Part shown: positions 44,975-58,006 of the stretch, one piece after another | Position numbering within the stretch: position 1 is the stretch's first letter | How the letters are laid out: each line of letters opens with the position of its first letter | Origin: Brachynemurus nebulosus | Taxonomy: Eukaryota > Arthropoda > Insecta > Neuroptera > Myrmeleontidae | NCBI GenBank assembly: GCA_035578155.1 | Contig: JAPWDM010000007.1 | Location: 32,648,413 to 32,712,412 of the forward strand | Direction: 5' to 3' | DNA length: 64,000 bases | Notes under the pieces: model-generated | What the model was told of the DNA's origin: nothing | Databases searched by the model: none | What the model saw: the letters and a program-made list of their open reading frames with translations, nothing else | Program-made: the position numbers and the translations under genes

Positions 44975-45672
44975 ATCTATACATATAATAAAATTGTAAC
45001 GAGACCATTTCTGTACGTGGAATATTTTTTGAAAATTGTACTGTAAATAGTTATCGATGTAGATACCAAAACAGCGATTTTTAGAATTTTTGTCTGTCTG
45101 TCTGTCTGTTCAAGCATCACGCAAAAACTATTGGACGGATTTTAATGAAATTTGGTGTGATGATAACTTATTACCTGGGTCAACATCTAACATACTTTTT
45201 ACTCCGAGAAAATTTCTCATTCTCACGGGAAAATGGAAAAACTATTTTGAACATGTGCACACATTAGGCAAAAACTATTGGACGGATTTTAATAAAATTT
45301 GGTGCGGTGATAACTTATTACCTAGGGCAACATTTAAGATACTTTTTACTTCAAGAAAATGCCTCATTCCCACGGGAAAATAGAAAAACCATTTTGTGCA
45401 TGTACACGTATTACGCAAAAACTATCGGACGGATTTTGATGAAATTTGGTGTGGTGATAATCTATTACTTGGGTCAACATTTAAGATACTTTTTACTCCG
45501 GCAAAATTTATCATTCCCACGGGAGAATAGAAAAACCATTTTGACCATGTGCATGCATTACACAAAAATTATTATTCTTTGCAAGTTCTGTATAATTATT
45601 ACACGTACATACTTCTCATTGAGTTTATAACAATGCTTTGCGCGAATGACGTCGCGGGCACGGCTACTTGAA
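44975..45672 (+). repeat. interspersed element with ~147-bp tandem core
   Basis: Begins near ATCTATACATATAATAAAAT and passes through TGTCTGTCTGTCTGTTC. It then holds three full and one partial unit (starts near 45117, 45267, 45414, 45560) containing AAAACTATTGGACGGATTTT, GATAACTTATTACCT and CACGGGAAAAT. It ends in GACGTCGCGGGCACGGCTA. This start/core/end pattern is a familiar non-autonomous repeat type in many insect genomes. The ORFs across it (45090-45630) are repeat-derived. Confidence 0.8.
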
Positions 45673-46589
45673 AGATATCACTACCATCTTACTATACGTT
45701 TTCGAATCTTACACACGGATGAGAGGCCTGTCAATTGTCACGAACACATCCACTTAATAAAGTTACATATAAATATGTTACCGGGGCCATATTTGATATT
45801 GTTCTTATGCACATTCAATACACTGTTTATACTGTCTTAGCTTATGTAATGTTCAGCCATTATTTTATGTTCACATATCGTGATGTGTGACTGTCAATAT
45901 GCATATAATTTTTGTAAATGTTATCAATTTGTTTTATTAAGTGCATACAATACCATGAGGTATTATTTGCGGTAAAGTATAAAGAAAATTTCATTATAAC
46001 AATTCATTTGTTACTAAGAGGACACAAAGAATGTATGCCGGATGATGTCCACCATAGATCCATATGTGTGTGTGTTATTCTCATATGTTAACAGAAAATG
46101 GCCATTATTTTATAATAGCCGTTCACATAACAATTTTTCCCAATACAAAAATTTTCAAACATATCGTGTAACAGAGAGTTAAAAAGAAAAAAAAAGACGT
46201 ATTTAACAAGTTAGTGAGGTTGTTATGTTAGGACGAAATCAAATTTTTAAACACTGTTGTAGTTTTAAGAAAAAAATTCCCCTAAATTATCATCAAAGAT
46301 ATTGGATTATATTTTTAACTTCTAAAATAAAACTAAGATAAATTGTTGTTTGTACTCTTTCATTTTCTAAAAATCTTTCGTTAACTCTTTGATTGTCTAA
46401 AAATCTTTCGACGAGACCAAATTAATGACAGGGTAACACAGTTTTTTTAACATAATTTAAAACATAATTTTTCTCGAAAACCAGGTTACTTAGAACAGTC
46501 AGTCAAAAATTCATGCCGCTTTTTTCGATAGTATAAAAAAAAATTCGAAAACTTTTGAATTACAGCCAATTTCTGTAAGAAAAATATCC

Positions 46590-46816
46590 AAGGAAACCAT
46601 CTTCTTGGCATCGGACGTGTCTGACTGCGAAACTCATCCAATGGTCTGCAAGGTTTCCAACGTTTTCTCCAGATTTAATAAAAATTGGATGTTTTGTTCG
46701 AGAATTATCGTAGGTATACATATATTACAAATCTTAATGGGTATTATTGTTGGGTTCTACGGTCCTCAAAACAAATTTTTGAGGGCCCTAGAACTTTCCC
46801 GTTTGAAAATTCGCTA
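46590..46816 (-). mobile_element. M1 element (copy g), diverged
   Basis: Shares GGCATCGGACGTGTCTGAC, TTTTGTTCGAGAATTATCG, GGTCCTCAAAAC and the end AAAATTCGCTA. No microsatellite. The hexamer array 46827-46980 starts right after its end. Confidence 0.7.
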
Positions 46817-46826
46817 GTGATTTGGC

Positions 46827-46980
46827 AGTCTTGGTCTTGGTCTTGTTCTTGCATTAAGAATCTTGGTCTTGGTCTTGCTAGAGCAGTTTGAGTCTTGGTC
46901 TTGGTCTTAGTCTTACAAAATGCAGTCTTGGTATTGGTCTTGGTCTTGGTATTGCTAAAGAATCTTGCACTTTCTTGCAT
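46827..46980 (+). repeat. TCTTGG/TTGGTC hexamer minisatellite
   Basis: About 25 imperfect hexamers (TTGGTC, TTGTTC, TTGGTA), broken by short spacers such as GCATTAAGAATC and TACAAAATGC that also recur. The minus strand reads as KTKTKT/QDQDQD-like dipeptides, which is an artefact of the 6-bp period. Confidence 0.9.
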
Positions 46981-47829
46981 TTTTTTATTAGCGAATTTTT
47001 TCCTTCTAAAATCAGAATTTTCTCTCTTTACGGTATTAATTATACTTACTAAAATTCGCTAATACCAAAGGAATATCGTGATAATTCTGATTAGAGATGT
47101 TGAACTAGCCTCTAGGAAATAAAATGGTAAAGTTTTATCAAAACTCGTCCGGTAATTTTTGCGTGGTCCGTGCAAATACTAAACCCTACTTATCATTTTA
47201 TTATATTTATATAGATATAGATATATGTATTACATATAGATGACCTATATTTTTGTGTTTACCAACGTTTATTGAAACATATTCCGAAAAACAACATAAA
47301 CTAACGAAAAACTGAAATAAAACAATCGAAGAACATATTAAATAAATCCATGGAAAATTTGTATGTTTTCAAGAATTTGAACATACATAATAATAAAGAA
47401 CCCGATGAAAATAAGAACGAGATTCGAGAATAATGTGAGTGTTGTGAGATGTAAAACGCTTTTGATCTTATTAATACCATGAAATAATGCTAACTAATCT
47501 TATTAGAGTAAGTAAAGCAGCTAACTGCGCTCGACTATATGTACTTATATGTATGTGTACACGTAAGATATGTGTACCATAACTACAGTCGAATTCCGGT
47601 AACGTGAACTTCTGTCAACGAAAAGTGTAAATAAGAATTGGTTTTTACTCGACTGCACCAGAAGGAGGGTAATATCAATATGTTTAGGTATGTATGTATC
47701 TGACTATATCTGTTTCTGTGGCGCAACCTGCAGTCTAAACGGTTTGACTAAACTACAACTAAACTAGACTACAACGACAACACTAAAGAAAGTGTTGCTG
47801 GATTCGCCTGAGCCTCAGGAGTGCTGTAG

Positions 47830-48135
47830 GCTACATGAAATTTCAAAATTCATCCCCTAAATAGGGGACGAAAAATTTATATAGCAAACTATTGTGTCTA
47901 GAAACGTGAAATTTTGTAGACAGGTTCCCTATGAACGTAGGCGAGCATCGAGAAAATATTTTTGGAAATTTATCCCCCAAGTGTATAAAATAGGGGATGA
48001 AAATTTATGAAAAGTAAAATTTTGTACAGGGCCACAGGGGTCGCTTAGTAACGTAGGTGAGTTTTAAAAGGGAGAATTTTTGTAAAAATTAATCCACTAA
48101 GGGTGTAAAATAGAGGATGAAAATTTTTGAAAATA
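47830..48135 (+). repeat. tandem repeat, ~110-bp unit, about three copies
   Basis: Each unit has (C/T)AAATAGGGGATGAAAATTT-type sequence, GTGAAATTTTGTA and GTAGGCGAG or GTAGGTGAG. Confidence 0.7.
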
Positions 48136-48204
48136 AATGAATTAAAGTGACGCACGGCAGAAAAATTACATAGCAAAAATCAAATTATTTTAGGTTTTTG
48201 TTAA

Positions 48205-48670
48205 CACTTTCAGTCCCACGGCTTCGGCATCCGAAACCAAACAAAACTTCCCCAGAGGCCGACCGCGATCAATGATTAATTGATTAGTTGATTACTCATT
48301 ATGTGTGCGATGTTTATCATGTTTATCATTCTTCATCACACGGATGTGTTCCCATTGACACAAACACATACATACCAACAAACACTACTCTCTTGGTTTC
48401 TATGTATAAAAAATTTTAAGATAAACAAAAAATACATAAAAAATATAATTTATATTTTTAAATAAAATTGATTTGAATGCCAGTGTATATGTAGTATGTA
48501 TGTACGTATCACGTAGTACGTCTGTTTACAGTTTTACACATACATACGTGTAGAACTGTGTTGTGTGTTTGAATCATTTTATTTTATGTATTTGTTTATA
48601 TAGTTTTTTTTTTTTTAATATTGCCGGCTTCCGGGGAAATTTACTATGAAAGTGCTCGGGCCTCATAGTG
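48205..48670 (+). mobile_element. TTAA-flanked (piggyBac-type) non-autonomous element
   Basis: TTAA at 48201-48204 and 48671-48674. Inverted ends CACTTTCAGTCCCA and CACTATGAGGCCCG agree at 10 of 14 bases. Its right ~130 bp also occurs at 31918-32068, which confirms that border. Confidence 0.7.
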
Positions 48671-48674
48671 TTAA

Positions 48675-50237
48675 CCATGTTCTAATCATCTTTGTTAGAA
48701 CTCAGCGTTCAGAAGACATCACGCTACTTAGCAACTATTCTAACTAACCGAAACACATTTCGATTCACCTGTCAGATCACATTATACAATTTCGACTGTA
48801 GAAAGCAGCACTATACACCACATTTAACATTATACGTATGCATATCCAAAATATTATACGATACTTTAAAACAATTCTTCTAACTCCATTACTACTAATA
48901 TCATCCCCCACTATTATCCCCACCACACACGCTCCCTCCTTCCCCCTCCTACCCCCCCTCCTACCCTAACGCTAGCAACATGCTGTTGTTGCTCATCATC
49001 GCATTGCCCATATTTAAATATTATATTAGTGGAATAATCTTTAAGAAAGCATAGAGATGGATTCTTATATGCGAATTATATTATCTTCCCGCTGTGCTGT
49101 TTCCCACTCACTTTCTGCCACTTTCTTCTTTCTATTGCCGTCTCCGTCGCATCACCGCACCCGTTCACATCCACGAAGAATATTAAGCCAATAAGAATTA
49201 TCTATCTTATTAAATATTACCATTGAATTATTGTTAATATTATTATCTTATAAACCAGTGCTGCTTAATAATCAGGTGGCGGATCAAAAAAGGATGTCAA
49301 CGTAATTCTAGGACTTTTCCGTCCTTTTTGAAACCTCCTGAAGAGGAGGAGTTAGGGTCAGTAATTGATAAGAGATTGACTTATAAGCATTTATGAATAA
49401 TAAGATTGTCGGAAACAAAGTTGTTGTAAACTAAAATTTATACAAATTTTTTCGAAATTTTGCCCCCAGTATCCCTCCTCTCAGGACGGAATTTATACAT
49501 TTTAATGGCATGTCATTTTGAAAAAAAATCGATTGCCGATTGGAAGTGAGCTATGGCTCCTACGTTACTACAAAAATTCAAGTACTTGTCAGTTCTGATA
49601 AGGAAAGAAAATAAATCAAAATTCTCCAAAATCGCGTGACTTAGTAATTGGGGCCTTCTGTGACACCTTTTCTCTGAGTTCCAGCGACTTTCATGAGCAA
49701 GCTCTGGAGAAAATCGAAAGAAACTAACAATTTTAACACATTCGAAAAAAATTGAAACCTTCCAATATTTCGTATTTCTAACAATAAAGTTACGATTTTT
49801 GAAGTTTTAAAAAATATTGTATACATGATGACGTCATTAAATTCAATTTTTCTTTAAAAATTAGTTTTCTTTTGTCTATAAAATCGAAACGAATTAGGTT
49901 TTTTGGTGAAATTTGGGTTATTTCCGTGTAAAATTTTTATTTAAACTGTCAACTTGTTTGAACAGACAGATTGAACAAAACACACTTTGAAGAAACAATG
50001 CTTCAAAAATATCATAATGATACTTCTGTGTACATAACCTCACAGCTAACCCGTGTTGGTTACGTGACCCAGTGAACCAATCAGAGCACTTTGCTGACTG
50101 GTTCCCATTGGTCGTTTGAGAAATCACTGTTTAAATCAAATACAATAATGGGTAAAAAGGACGATTTGAATAAAAATTTTTTGACAGCATTTGAATTGTT
50201 AAATCTAAAAGGAATTAGTGAGAAGAATCAGATGATC
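48675..50237. other. no gene recognised; C-rich tract 48890-48970
   Basis: A pyrimidine-rich run (CTCCCTCCTTCCCCCTCCTA) near 48935 and again CTTTCTTCTTTC at 49117. No ORF with a motif. Confidence 0.4.
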
Positions 50238-50239
50238 TA

Positions 50240-50363
50240 CAGTTGAACTTAATTTGACTTTGCCGCTTCAAGGTCAATTCTTTCTTTCTAGTAAGTACCA
50301 TTTCACTTCTTTAAAAGTGCATTTTGATGACCTTGAAGCGGCAAAGTCAGATTTGTTCAACTG
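50240..50363 (+). mobile_element. 124-bp mariner-type MITE
   Basis: Inverted arms start CAGTTGAAC and share TGACTTTGCCGCTTCAAGG; TA flanks (50238-50239; 50364-50365). Confidence 0.88.
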
Positions 50364-50518
50364 TACACAAGTAAATTTTGAATTTTTATGACAGAACACG
50401 ATTTTGAATTGTCACTCCACATTTATATTAACTTCTAGGGGAAAGAACAGTTCTCCGACTATGGTGAAGTAAAAATTTTGAATATTCATTAAAATTCTGA
50501 TATGCTGCGAGTATTTAA

Positions 50519-51120
50519 GGACGTTCGTGCGTCAAACCTAATAATAGTTAAAAATTTTAATTTTAGAGAATTAACAAGTTCAATTACATAGTTAACTTTC
50601 CTCAAAGATTTTAAGGCCTTAATAGATCATTTCTTAAAGTAATTGACGATTAAAAATCAAATTTTTAACACCGAGCTATTAGGAAAAAATATTCTAAACA
50701 GAATTTTTTCATTTTAAAAATTATAGTAAGTATATTATAAGAGTAGATACCATAATAAAAAATGTTTAAAAATATTCTTTGAAATATGCAATTTATATAA
50801 TTGCACAAAAAACATCGTGTTGAGGAACGTTAAAATTAAATATTAATTATTGAAATTAATATTCGGGTAGATTTTGATGTGTACACGTACATAATATACA
50901 TACAAGGTCAAATCAGACTACTAAATTTCAATCAACAACTGTGTATGCATTGATGTCATAGATCAGTATATAGGTGGTACGTATAGCAATCACCCGTATA
51001 CACGACACGATATGACACATGAACAAGCACAAGCTCGGTATGCATAACATACAGGTATAGTGTTTTGTGGTAGCTACATAACATTATTCTATAGTGTTTT
51101 GTGGACGCGCACGAACGTCT
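50519..51120 (+). mobile_element. TTAA-flanked element
   Basis: TTAA at 50515-50518 and 51121-51124; inverted termini (G/A)GACGTTCGTGCG. The terminus GACGTTCGTG-GTCAAAC also occurs alone at 58966-58984 next to TTAA. Confidence 0.75.
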
Positions 51121-51124
51121 TTAA

Positions 51125-52479
51125 GAAAAAAAATTATCAAAAATAAAAAATTGTTAGAAATTTTTGATACGAAACTGATTTAAATTTTCCACTGAACGAC
51201 AAAACTGGACACTATCGATATCATCGAAAAGATCCAATCGTCAATATAGTCAGTAAACATTATTATTGTATAACGATTTACCACTGTTAGACATAGTTTA
51301 ACTATTACAGTATACAAAACCTTATCTTAACAATACCGCAAACATTTGACGAGTAGTGCCACTTCGTGGAGAGTGACGAACGGGAAAGGGGACGGTCGGA
51401 TAGCATAGACGGATAGATGGATAGATGACGGTAGGGGGACGTTACGACGTTTACTTGTCACCGTTGAAAATAGTAACACAGAAAATCATCAACGGTGCGG
51501 GCAAATAATATGGTGACAGGAGTGTGAGGGATAGTAAAGAACAACGTGAGCGGTACTTGTCACACAGATGTCACTGTAACGTCCTGCAATCTATTGTCTA
51601 AATGTCGAATCAAAATATTTCTCCACCTTGAGTGAAGAACAGAACTTATACATATGTATGTATATTATTAATAATATTCAAAAACATTATTTGTTGTCCC
51701 ATTTCAATCAACAGACAAACTATATTGATATCATTGTCTTGTGTACATAGTGATTCGCGTCATATTAAGTTTTTGTTTTGTCGTGATAGCGCATTTCTTA
51801 TCTCGCATGAAATTTTGAAAACTATGAAAACTTCAAACAAGGATGTGCAAGGGACATAAATGGATACTCTGTTGGACGGATACTGTATTGATCACTTATT
51901 TACAAGTGAGTTTTGGTTTTGACTCCTGTAATTTGAATTTTTAGTTCACAGAATCCAAGTGGATAAGTTGAGGGGGTATTCTAGTTTAGACAGCAAAAAT
52001 TTCGGCTCATTTTTTTCTACCGTCTATGTATTGATATTTTAAGGATACGTAAAAAAATTCAAAGACTTATAGTGATTTAAATATAACGTTACAAAGAAAG
52101 TGATGTACCGTCAAATGGGTTGGAACTGATAATCGGGGATGAGATTGTTCACTAAATCATATTTTTTTAAATTAAATATAGCGTCAGAACTATAGTTTAG
52201 AATGCGATTTTCCCGACCAAAAATGGAAGAAATAAGATGGCTGAAAATACCCTATACACGTCAAGTTCAGCAGTTCCATACATTTAAAAAAAAATATAGT
52301 GTATTAAAAGAAGTCGTATTTTTGGGTGAAAGTGAACTTTCAAAAACTTTATCTGATAAGTCAAAATCTAAACACAGTTTTTATATTTTAATAAAATACA
52401 CATAATTGTTGATGCTTTGTAACCATCACGTGCTTGGCTGTACATAATCAGTTTAGTATTTTTTGTCCATTTAAAAAAA
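51125..52479. other. no gene recognised; GC-elevated 51340-51590
   Basis: G-rich patch (GAACGGGAAAGGGGACGGTC, GACGGTAGGGGGACG) unlike its surroundings, not coding in any frame I read. ORF 52202-52405 unassigned. Confidence 0.35.
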
Positions 52480-52765
<286 letters not shown>

Positions 52766-53209
52766 TCGGAGATCAGCATTTTTTAATAATCGTCTGTTAT
52801 AACTTAAGGCACATATAATAAGCGATAAAAAATTCGAATTTTGATTGCTTTATTAGTAGTGAAGAAAAAAGAAATTGGATTGAAAAAAAAATAAAAATAT
52901 TTCTTTGCATCTGTAGAAATTTTTATTCCGTGCAAGAACGTTTTCGTATTTGTGCCAAATCTGGCACGTTGAAATAATTTTTTCCAATTAAATATAATTG
53001 CAGTTTAATAGCAATTTTTTCAAGCGCAAGAAGATAGTAATATTTTTTCGCAAAAGGACATCTTACAATCCATTTAAGACGTATATATGTACTTATGGAC
53101 TTTATATAATAAAGAAAAGATATTAGGCACCACTCATGTGTGTATGTATAACCAAGAAAAGGTTATAACTTCAAACGTACAGTCACGGCCAAGTATACAG
53201 GGTATATCT

Positions 53210-53242
53210 TAAAATAATAATAATAATAATAGTAATAATAAA
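53210..53242 (+). repeat. (AAT)n microsatellite
   Basis: AATAATAATAATAATAATAG and continuation. Confidence 0.9.
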
Positions 53243-53569
53243 ACCCCTCCAACAAAATGTATGGAAAGTCGTCGGAAGAATATATTTTTCTTCGGCGTCC
53301 TAAAAACAGTAAGAAATTATGAGTCGACCTTCGAATTTCACCTTATCATCGGGTGAAATAATACCACTGAAGATTTCATTTTGATTAACAATTATTTATA
53401 ATGTATTGTTAAAAACAAAAAACGCAGGTCAAACCGGTTGAATCTTCGACAGTGGATGTGAAGAACATATTACCACCGAAAAACATCCCTGTGCACTTTT
53501 GGTGTATATTTTTTGTGTGCTCTATATCTTGTTGGCGAGGGCGGGGCCCAATAAGAAAAAAATCTTAAT

Positions 53570-54190
53570 CCATCCTATCGACACTTTCTTAAGCATTAAA
53601 GAAATGTTTAAAAGCAATTCGTTGACTCTAAATAGATTTGTTGGAGCCTGAAATCATTTTCGCCAACAAATTGGAAAAATATTGGGTCGTGTAATATGAA
53701 ATGTCGTTTCCCGACCACCTTGGTCGACCATGTAATTCAGACAAAAATCGACACTTTATTAGGCGCCAGAGAAATGCTTAAAAGCAATTCTTTCATTTTA
53801 AATAGAATCCTTGTAGCCTGTAATCATTTCCACCATTACCTGGAATAGTATTAGTTTGTGTAATATGAAATGTCGTTTCCCGACCACTTGGTCGGCCATG
53901 TAATTCAGACAAATATTGACATGTGTTTAAGCATTAGAGAAATGTTTAAAAGCAATTCTTTAATTCTGAATAGAATTCTTATAGCCTTGAATCATTTCCA
54001 CCATTACCTGGAATAGTATTAGTTCGTGTAATATGAAATGTCGTTTCCCGACCACTTGGTCGGCCATATAATTCAGACAAATATTGATATGTGTTTAAGC
54101 ATTAGAGAAATGTTTAAAAGCAATTCTTTAATTCTGAATAGCCTTGAATCATTCCCGCTATTATCTAAGATAAAATTAGGTTGTGTCGAA
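53570..54190 (+). repeat. ~169-bp tandem satellite-like array, about 3.6 units
   Basis: GTAATATGAAATGTCGTTTC recurs at 53691, 53860 and 54028, that is every 168-169 bp. Each unit has GACCACTTGGTCG-CCATGTAATTCAGACAAA-type sequence and AGAAATGTTTAAAAGCAATTC. The same monomer lies in the dve intron (38090-38470). Confidence 0.9.
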
Positions 54191-54698
54191 TATCATCGAA
54201 ACTGCTGTCTACTTGCTGACAACTGAACAAAAAATATCTCTGATATTTTTTAAATAAAAATCCTTTTAAATTTAATAGCATCTTACGAACATATATGACT
54301 GCTGGTGTACAAATGTGCAATCATTTCTTATATATAGCAGTGACTTGATATGGTTTGTTATATTTAAGCTAGCAATAATAATTCTAATTTACGAAAGCTC
54401 TTCAGTTAAGAATTAAGACACAGCAAACAGAAGTGAATCTGTCTTAGAAGAAATATTTATGAGTGATTCTGAAACTTTGGTCGATCGCTAATGATATCTT
54501 ACAATTAGTAAGAATTTATGTTAGTTAAATTTTTCTTACATGCGTATAATTTCAGTAAGAAAATTTTCTAGGGGCGAGCATAAAAGCATTTCACAGCGTT
54601 CCCACCGTAACACCTTCAAAGAGATGTTCTCATCTAGCGATCTAAAAATTAGATGTTTTGTTGGAATTTTTGGATTCTAGCTCTCTCAGTGGAATAAT

Positions 54699-54745
54699 CA
54701 AATACCTCTGTCGCAGCCTCTGCATAACATAGCGAATGTCCAAAT
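54699..54745 (-). mobile_element. M1 terminal fragment (copy j)
   Basis: Only the end AATACCTCTGTCGCAGCC and CATAACATAGCGAATGTCC is recognisable. Confidence 0.6.
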
Positions 54746-55227
54746 ACTGGGCACTGGCGGATCTCATCTAAGACCTGTATCCATTTAAAATAGTTTAGCT
54801 TTCTAACAGTGAAAATCAGTTCAGTAGTTAATTTCTGGCGCTTTTGGGTCCTCAGGACCTAACGAATTTCATATAGTGTAGCATATATCCATTTAACAAC
54901 ATATTATTACATTACATAACTATAGTTTTCCATGTTTTTTCTAGGTATGCAAATATATGTAAATTATATTTTCTCTCTAAAGGAGGACATCATACAAAAA
55001 TTTCCTTTCCATAACGTACTCTTAAAAAATCTGAATAATTTTGATTTAAAAAGATCAGACAGAGCTATTGTTATTATAACGCATACATATATATTGAATA
55101 ACTAACTAGCACTTGCTTTATCTAGAAAAGAATTGCTAAAACGATAAAACATTTATTGTAAAAAAATTCAGCAAATTTCTTAATTTTTCTTAAAAGCTAG
55201 TTCACTTAGTACAATGTTTTAAAAGCT

Positions 55228-55472
55228 TATCTTATGCAATTTTTAACGCCCTTTTCGATGGTGTCACAAATAATTAAAAAAAAATTTGAATTCTAGCCAA
55301 ATTTTGCAAAAAAAAAACACTAAAAATGGCGAAAAATGACCAAAAAACCTACTTCTGGGCATCCGACGTGTCTGACTAACGAACTTAGCCGAGCCAGTCC
55401 GGATTCCAACTTGCATACCAAATTTCATAAGGATTAAACGTTTCGTTCGAGAGTTATCGTGTACACACATAA

Positions 55473-55570
<98 letters not shown>

Positions 55571-55694
55571 TTTAGTGAAGTAGATTTTCGGGTTCTAGAG
55601 GCTCCAAAACAAATTTCTACCATAGTCCCGGACTTAGGTCTTACCATAAGAGCTGCCGCTAATAGCTGAATTTCCAGAATAGAAATTCGCTAAA
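55228..55694 (-). mobile_element. M1 element (copy i) with (CATATA)n(TA)n core
   Basis: Shares GGGCATCCGACGTGTCTGAC, CGTTTCGTTCGAGAGTTATC, then CATATA repeats and TA at 55480-55566, then AAATTTTAGTGAAGTAGATT, AGCTGAATTTCCAGAAT and GAAATTCGCTAAAAG. The 127-residue minus ORF across it is an artefact. Confidence 0.85.
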
Positions 55695-56526
55695 AGTTAA
55701 AAATACCAAAATGGCCGTTTTGTGACCATTTCATTTCGATTTTTGCCGCTCTTGGAGGTATACCAATACCTCAATTTGTGTCGTGGTGACGTTCCAAAAA
55801 AACACGACGCGAATTGAAACGACGCAAAGTAAATTATAATTTTCTATAGCAAACCATGTAAAGATCGACGATAGGTTTCAAGGTTACGAAAATACCACTT
55901 CGCAACTTCGAAAAAACGCAAAATGAAACGACAAAAAGCGGGGGGGTTTGGTGTATTATAAAATATATTTAAAATAAAAAAGCGTTATGTACTATAGGTG
56001 TAACCTCCAAAAAATGCAATTTAGTTTAAAACAGAACCAGAATCAAGTCAATTTGTCGCCTTACCATTCGATCTATATAAAAGAAATAATCAGAAGTTGT
56101 TGAGAATCACTGTAAATATTTATTACATTGTACTAATTTCTATATAAATCCTTTTTAGTGTTTACCCTCGATTTATTGCGTACTCATTTCAATGATTTTC
56201 TCAACGATTAAACATTTTTCTATTTTTGAAAAATGTCGTAATAACATCACAGATGAAAATTGTTGGCCATTCTGTTGTAACATGAAGCCACTGGAACATA
56301 TTTATATGTTTGTTGAGTCAAAAAATAAAGAAGGCCACCTTTAAGGCTGTTCAAAATTGTATTATAAAAATTTAGTAATAAGCCCCAAAAAATTAACCAA
56401 AAACTTTTTTGGAAGCAAATCAAAATTCAAGATATTATCAACTACTATATCTTACCTTAAAAAAGGGGGTAATGGGTCATACACAATCAATGAAAATATG
56501 CCATTTTTGCTTGTCATTTAAGGACC

Positions 56527-56865
56527 TTTTAGACGATCATATCAGTTCTCAGTTCAGTTTCAGTTTCAGTCAAACTGTCAGTTTTTCCTACGTATAAGAA
56601 TTAAAATCTGAAAGGAGAACTGAAACGGAGACTGAGAACTGACGTGATGGATAGACCTATTTGTTTCATTTCAGTTCTTAGAATTCCTGTATGTAATTCA
56701 CGTTAGTACTCTTGAAAAACAGGGTAACCCGACTGAACAAAGAACTGAAGCGACTGAGAACAGTGAGAACTGAACGGACCGTGTAAAAACAAACCTTCTT
56801 CCGAACTGAAATGAAACAAGAACAGAAACTGAAACTGAACTGAAAACTGATATGACCGTCTAAAA
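56527..56865 (+). mobile_element. foldback element rich in CAGTT(C)AGTTTC motifs
   Basis: Inverted ends TTTTAGACG-TCATATCAGTT (56527 on; 56865 back). Both halves are made of iterated CAGTTCTCAGTTCAGTTTC-type motifs and their complements. Confidence 0.8.
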
Positions 56866-57311
56866 CAGGGGTTCTCAACCTTTCAGACTCTGAGCCCCCC
56901 TTCATAATTTGGTCTGAGGTCACGCCTCCCTTTACGGATTAAGTTAATTTTGACTTACATATGATAAATTTATTTACATTATGTTTGAGTAAAATGACAT
57001 TGAACTTAGGCTAGACATACTCTGGTAAGGAATATAAAACTATATTTCTTAAGTCAGCTATCTTTCTTAAGTCAACTAGTTTCTCACGCCTGGCCGGACG
57101 CTCACTTACATTTTATTGAGTTAATAGCTATAAAGAAATTTCAATGATTGTGTGTTTGTGTCCAGCATCAAATTCAAATTTTTGTTGTTGTAAATATACA
57201 TGCAAAAACAACTGTTTCAAAAACTACAAATTTATTTAATTTTTTTAAATTTGTTGACGCCTCCCCTGAAGTTCTTCTACGCCCCCCCCCCGCCTGGGTT
57301 GAGAACCGCTG
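56866..57311 (+). mobile_element. hAT (Charlie/Zaphod-type ends) MITE inserted at the tip of the foldback
   Basis: Termini CAGGGGTTCTCAACC and GGTTGAGAACCGCTG, with a perfect 8-bp duplication GTCTAAAA (56858-56865; 57312-57319). GC-rich, C-run ends, no transposase left. Confidence 0.93.
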
Positions 57312-57319
57312 GTCTAAAA

Positions 57320-57386
57320 AGCCCTTTAGGGGCGACATTTTCCATGGTGTCCAGAGTGGCACTTGCTAGGGTAAATCCGGCCCTGG
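57320..57386 (-). mobile_element. hAT terminus fragment
   Basis: Ends GTAAATCCGGCCCTG, a known hAT-type terminus (CAGGGCCGGATTTAC reversed). A related terminus occurs at 62143-62215 (CAGGGCCGGATCTC, TTGCCTAGGGGCCC). The left ends are not identified. Confidence 0.5.
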
Positions 57387-58006
57387 TGTAGACCATTATC
57401 CAATACCTTTTTTCACGCAACGTAATTTCCACCTATGACTACGTAAATATTGAAAATTTTCAACTTCTAAAACGTCCTGTATTTCGATATAATTTCACCG
57501 TAAGTGAAATATATATGTATATATTTTCATATAGATATGTGCAATTGTGCATATACAGTTATTAAGAAATCTTTGATGATGGAATTGTAAAACGTAAGAA
57601 GAGATTTATAAATAAATATCAAGATATCCATGTTTATGATATATAGTGAAGCAGCAGTATGACATTACTGAAAGCGTAGCATGTACCTTTATTTATTTGT
57701 ACCAATAGAGGAAGCATCATGGCATCTTATATGAGATATGTATGATACGGATAATGAACTGAATCCGATTTACCCAATTAAAAAATTGTTTTACTTCGAA
57801 TAACAACGAATACGTACGCTTTGTACCGTGTGCATCAAAATAGAAACATTCGCGAATTTTGTTACTTTCATCCGTGTGGAGGACTTTGCGCCAGCAACGA
57901 GTTTTTCCGCTCGATTCGTAAAAAAACAATACCCACAAAGATAGTCGAAATTTTAGTCGATAAAACGTTTCTTACTAACACTTTTCTCGAAATCATATTC
58001 ATTTTG

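Noticed and set aside
45090..45630. ORFs with repeated NYWTDFN and YYLGQHLRYFLL
   Set aside because: Direct products of the ~147-bp tandem repeat, in two different frames.
46744..46980. minus ORF with KTKTKT and QDQDQD
   Set aside because: Arises from the hexamer repeat; any 6-bp repeat gives dipeptide runs in open frames.
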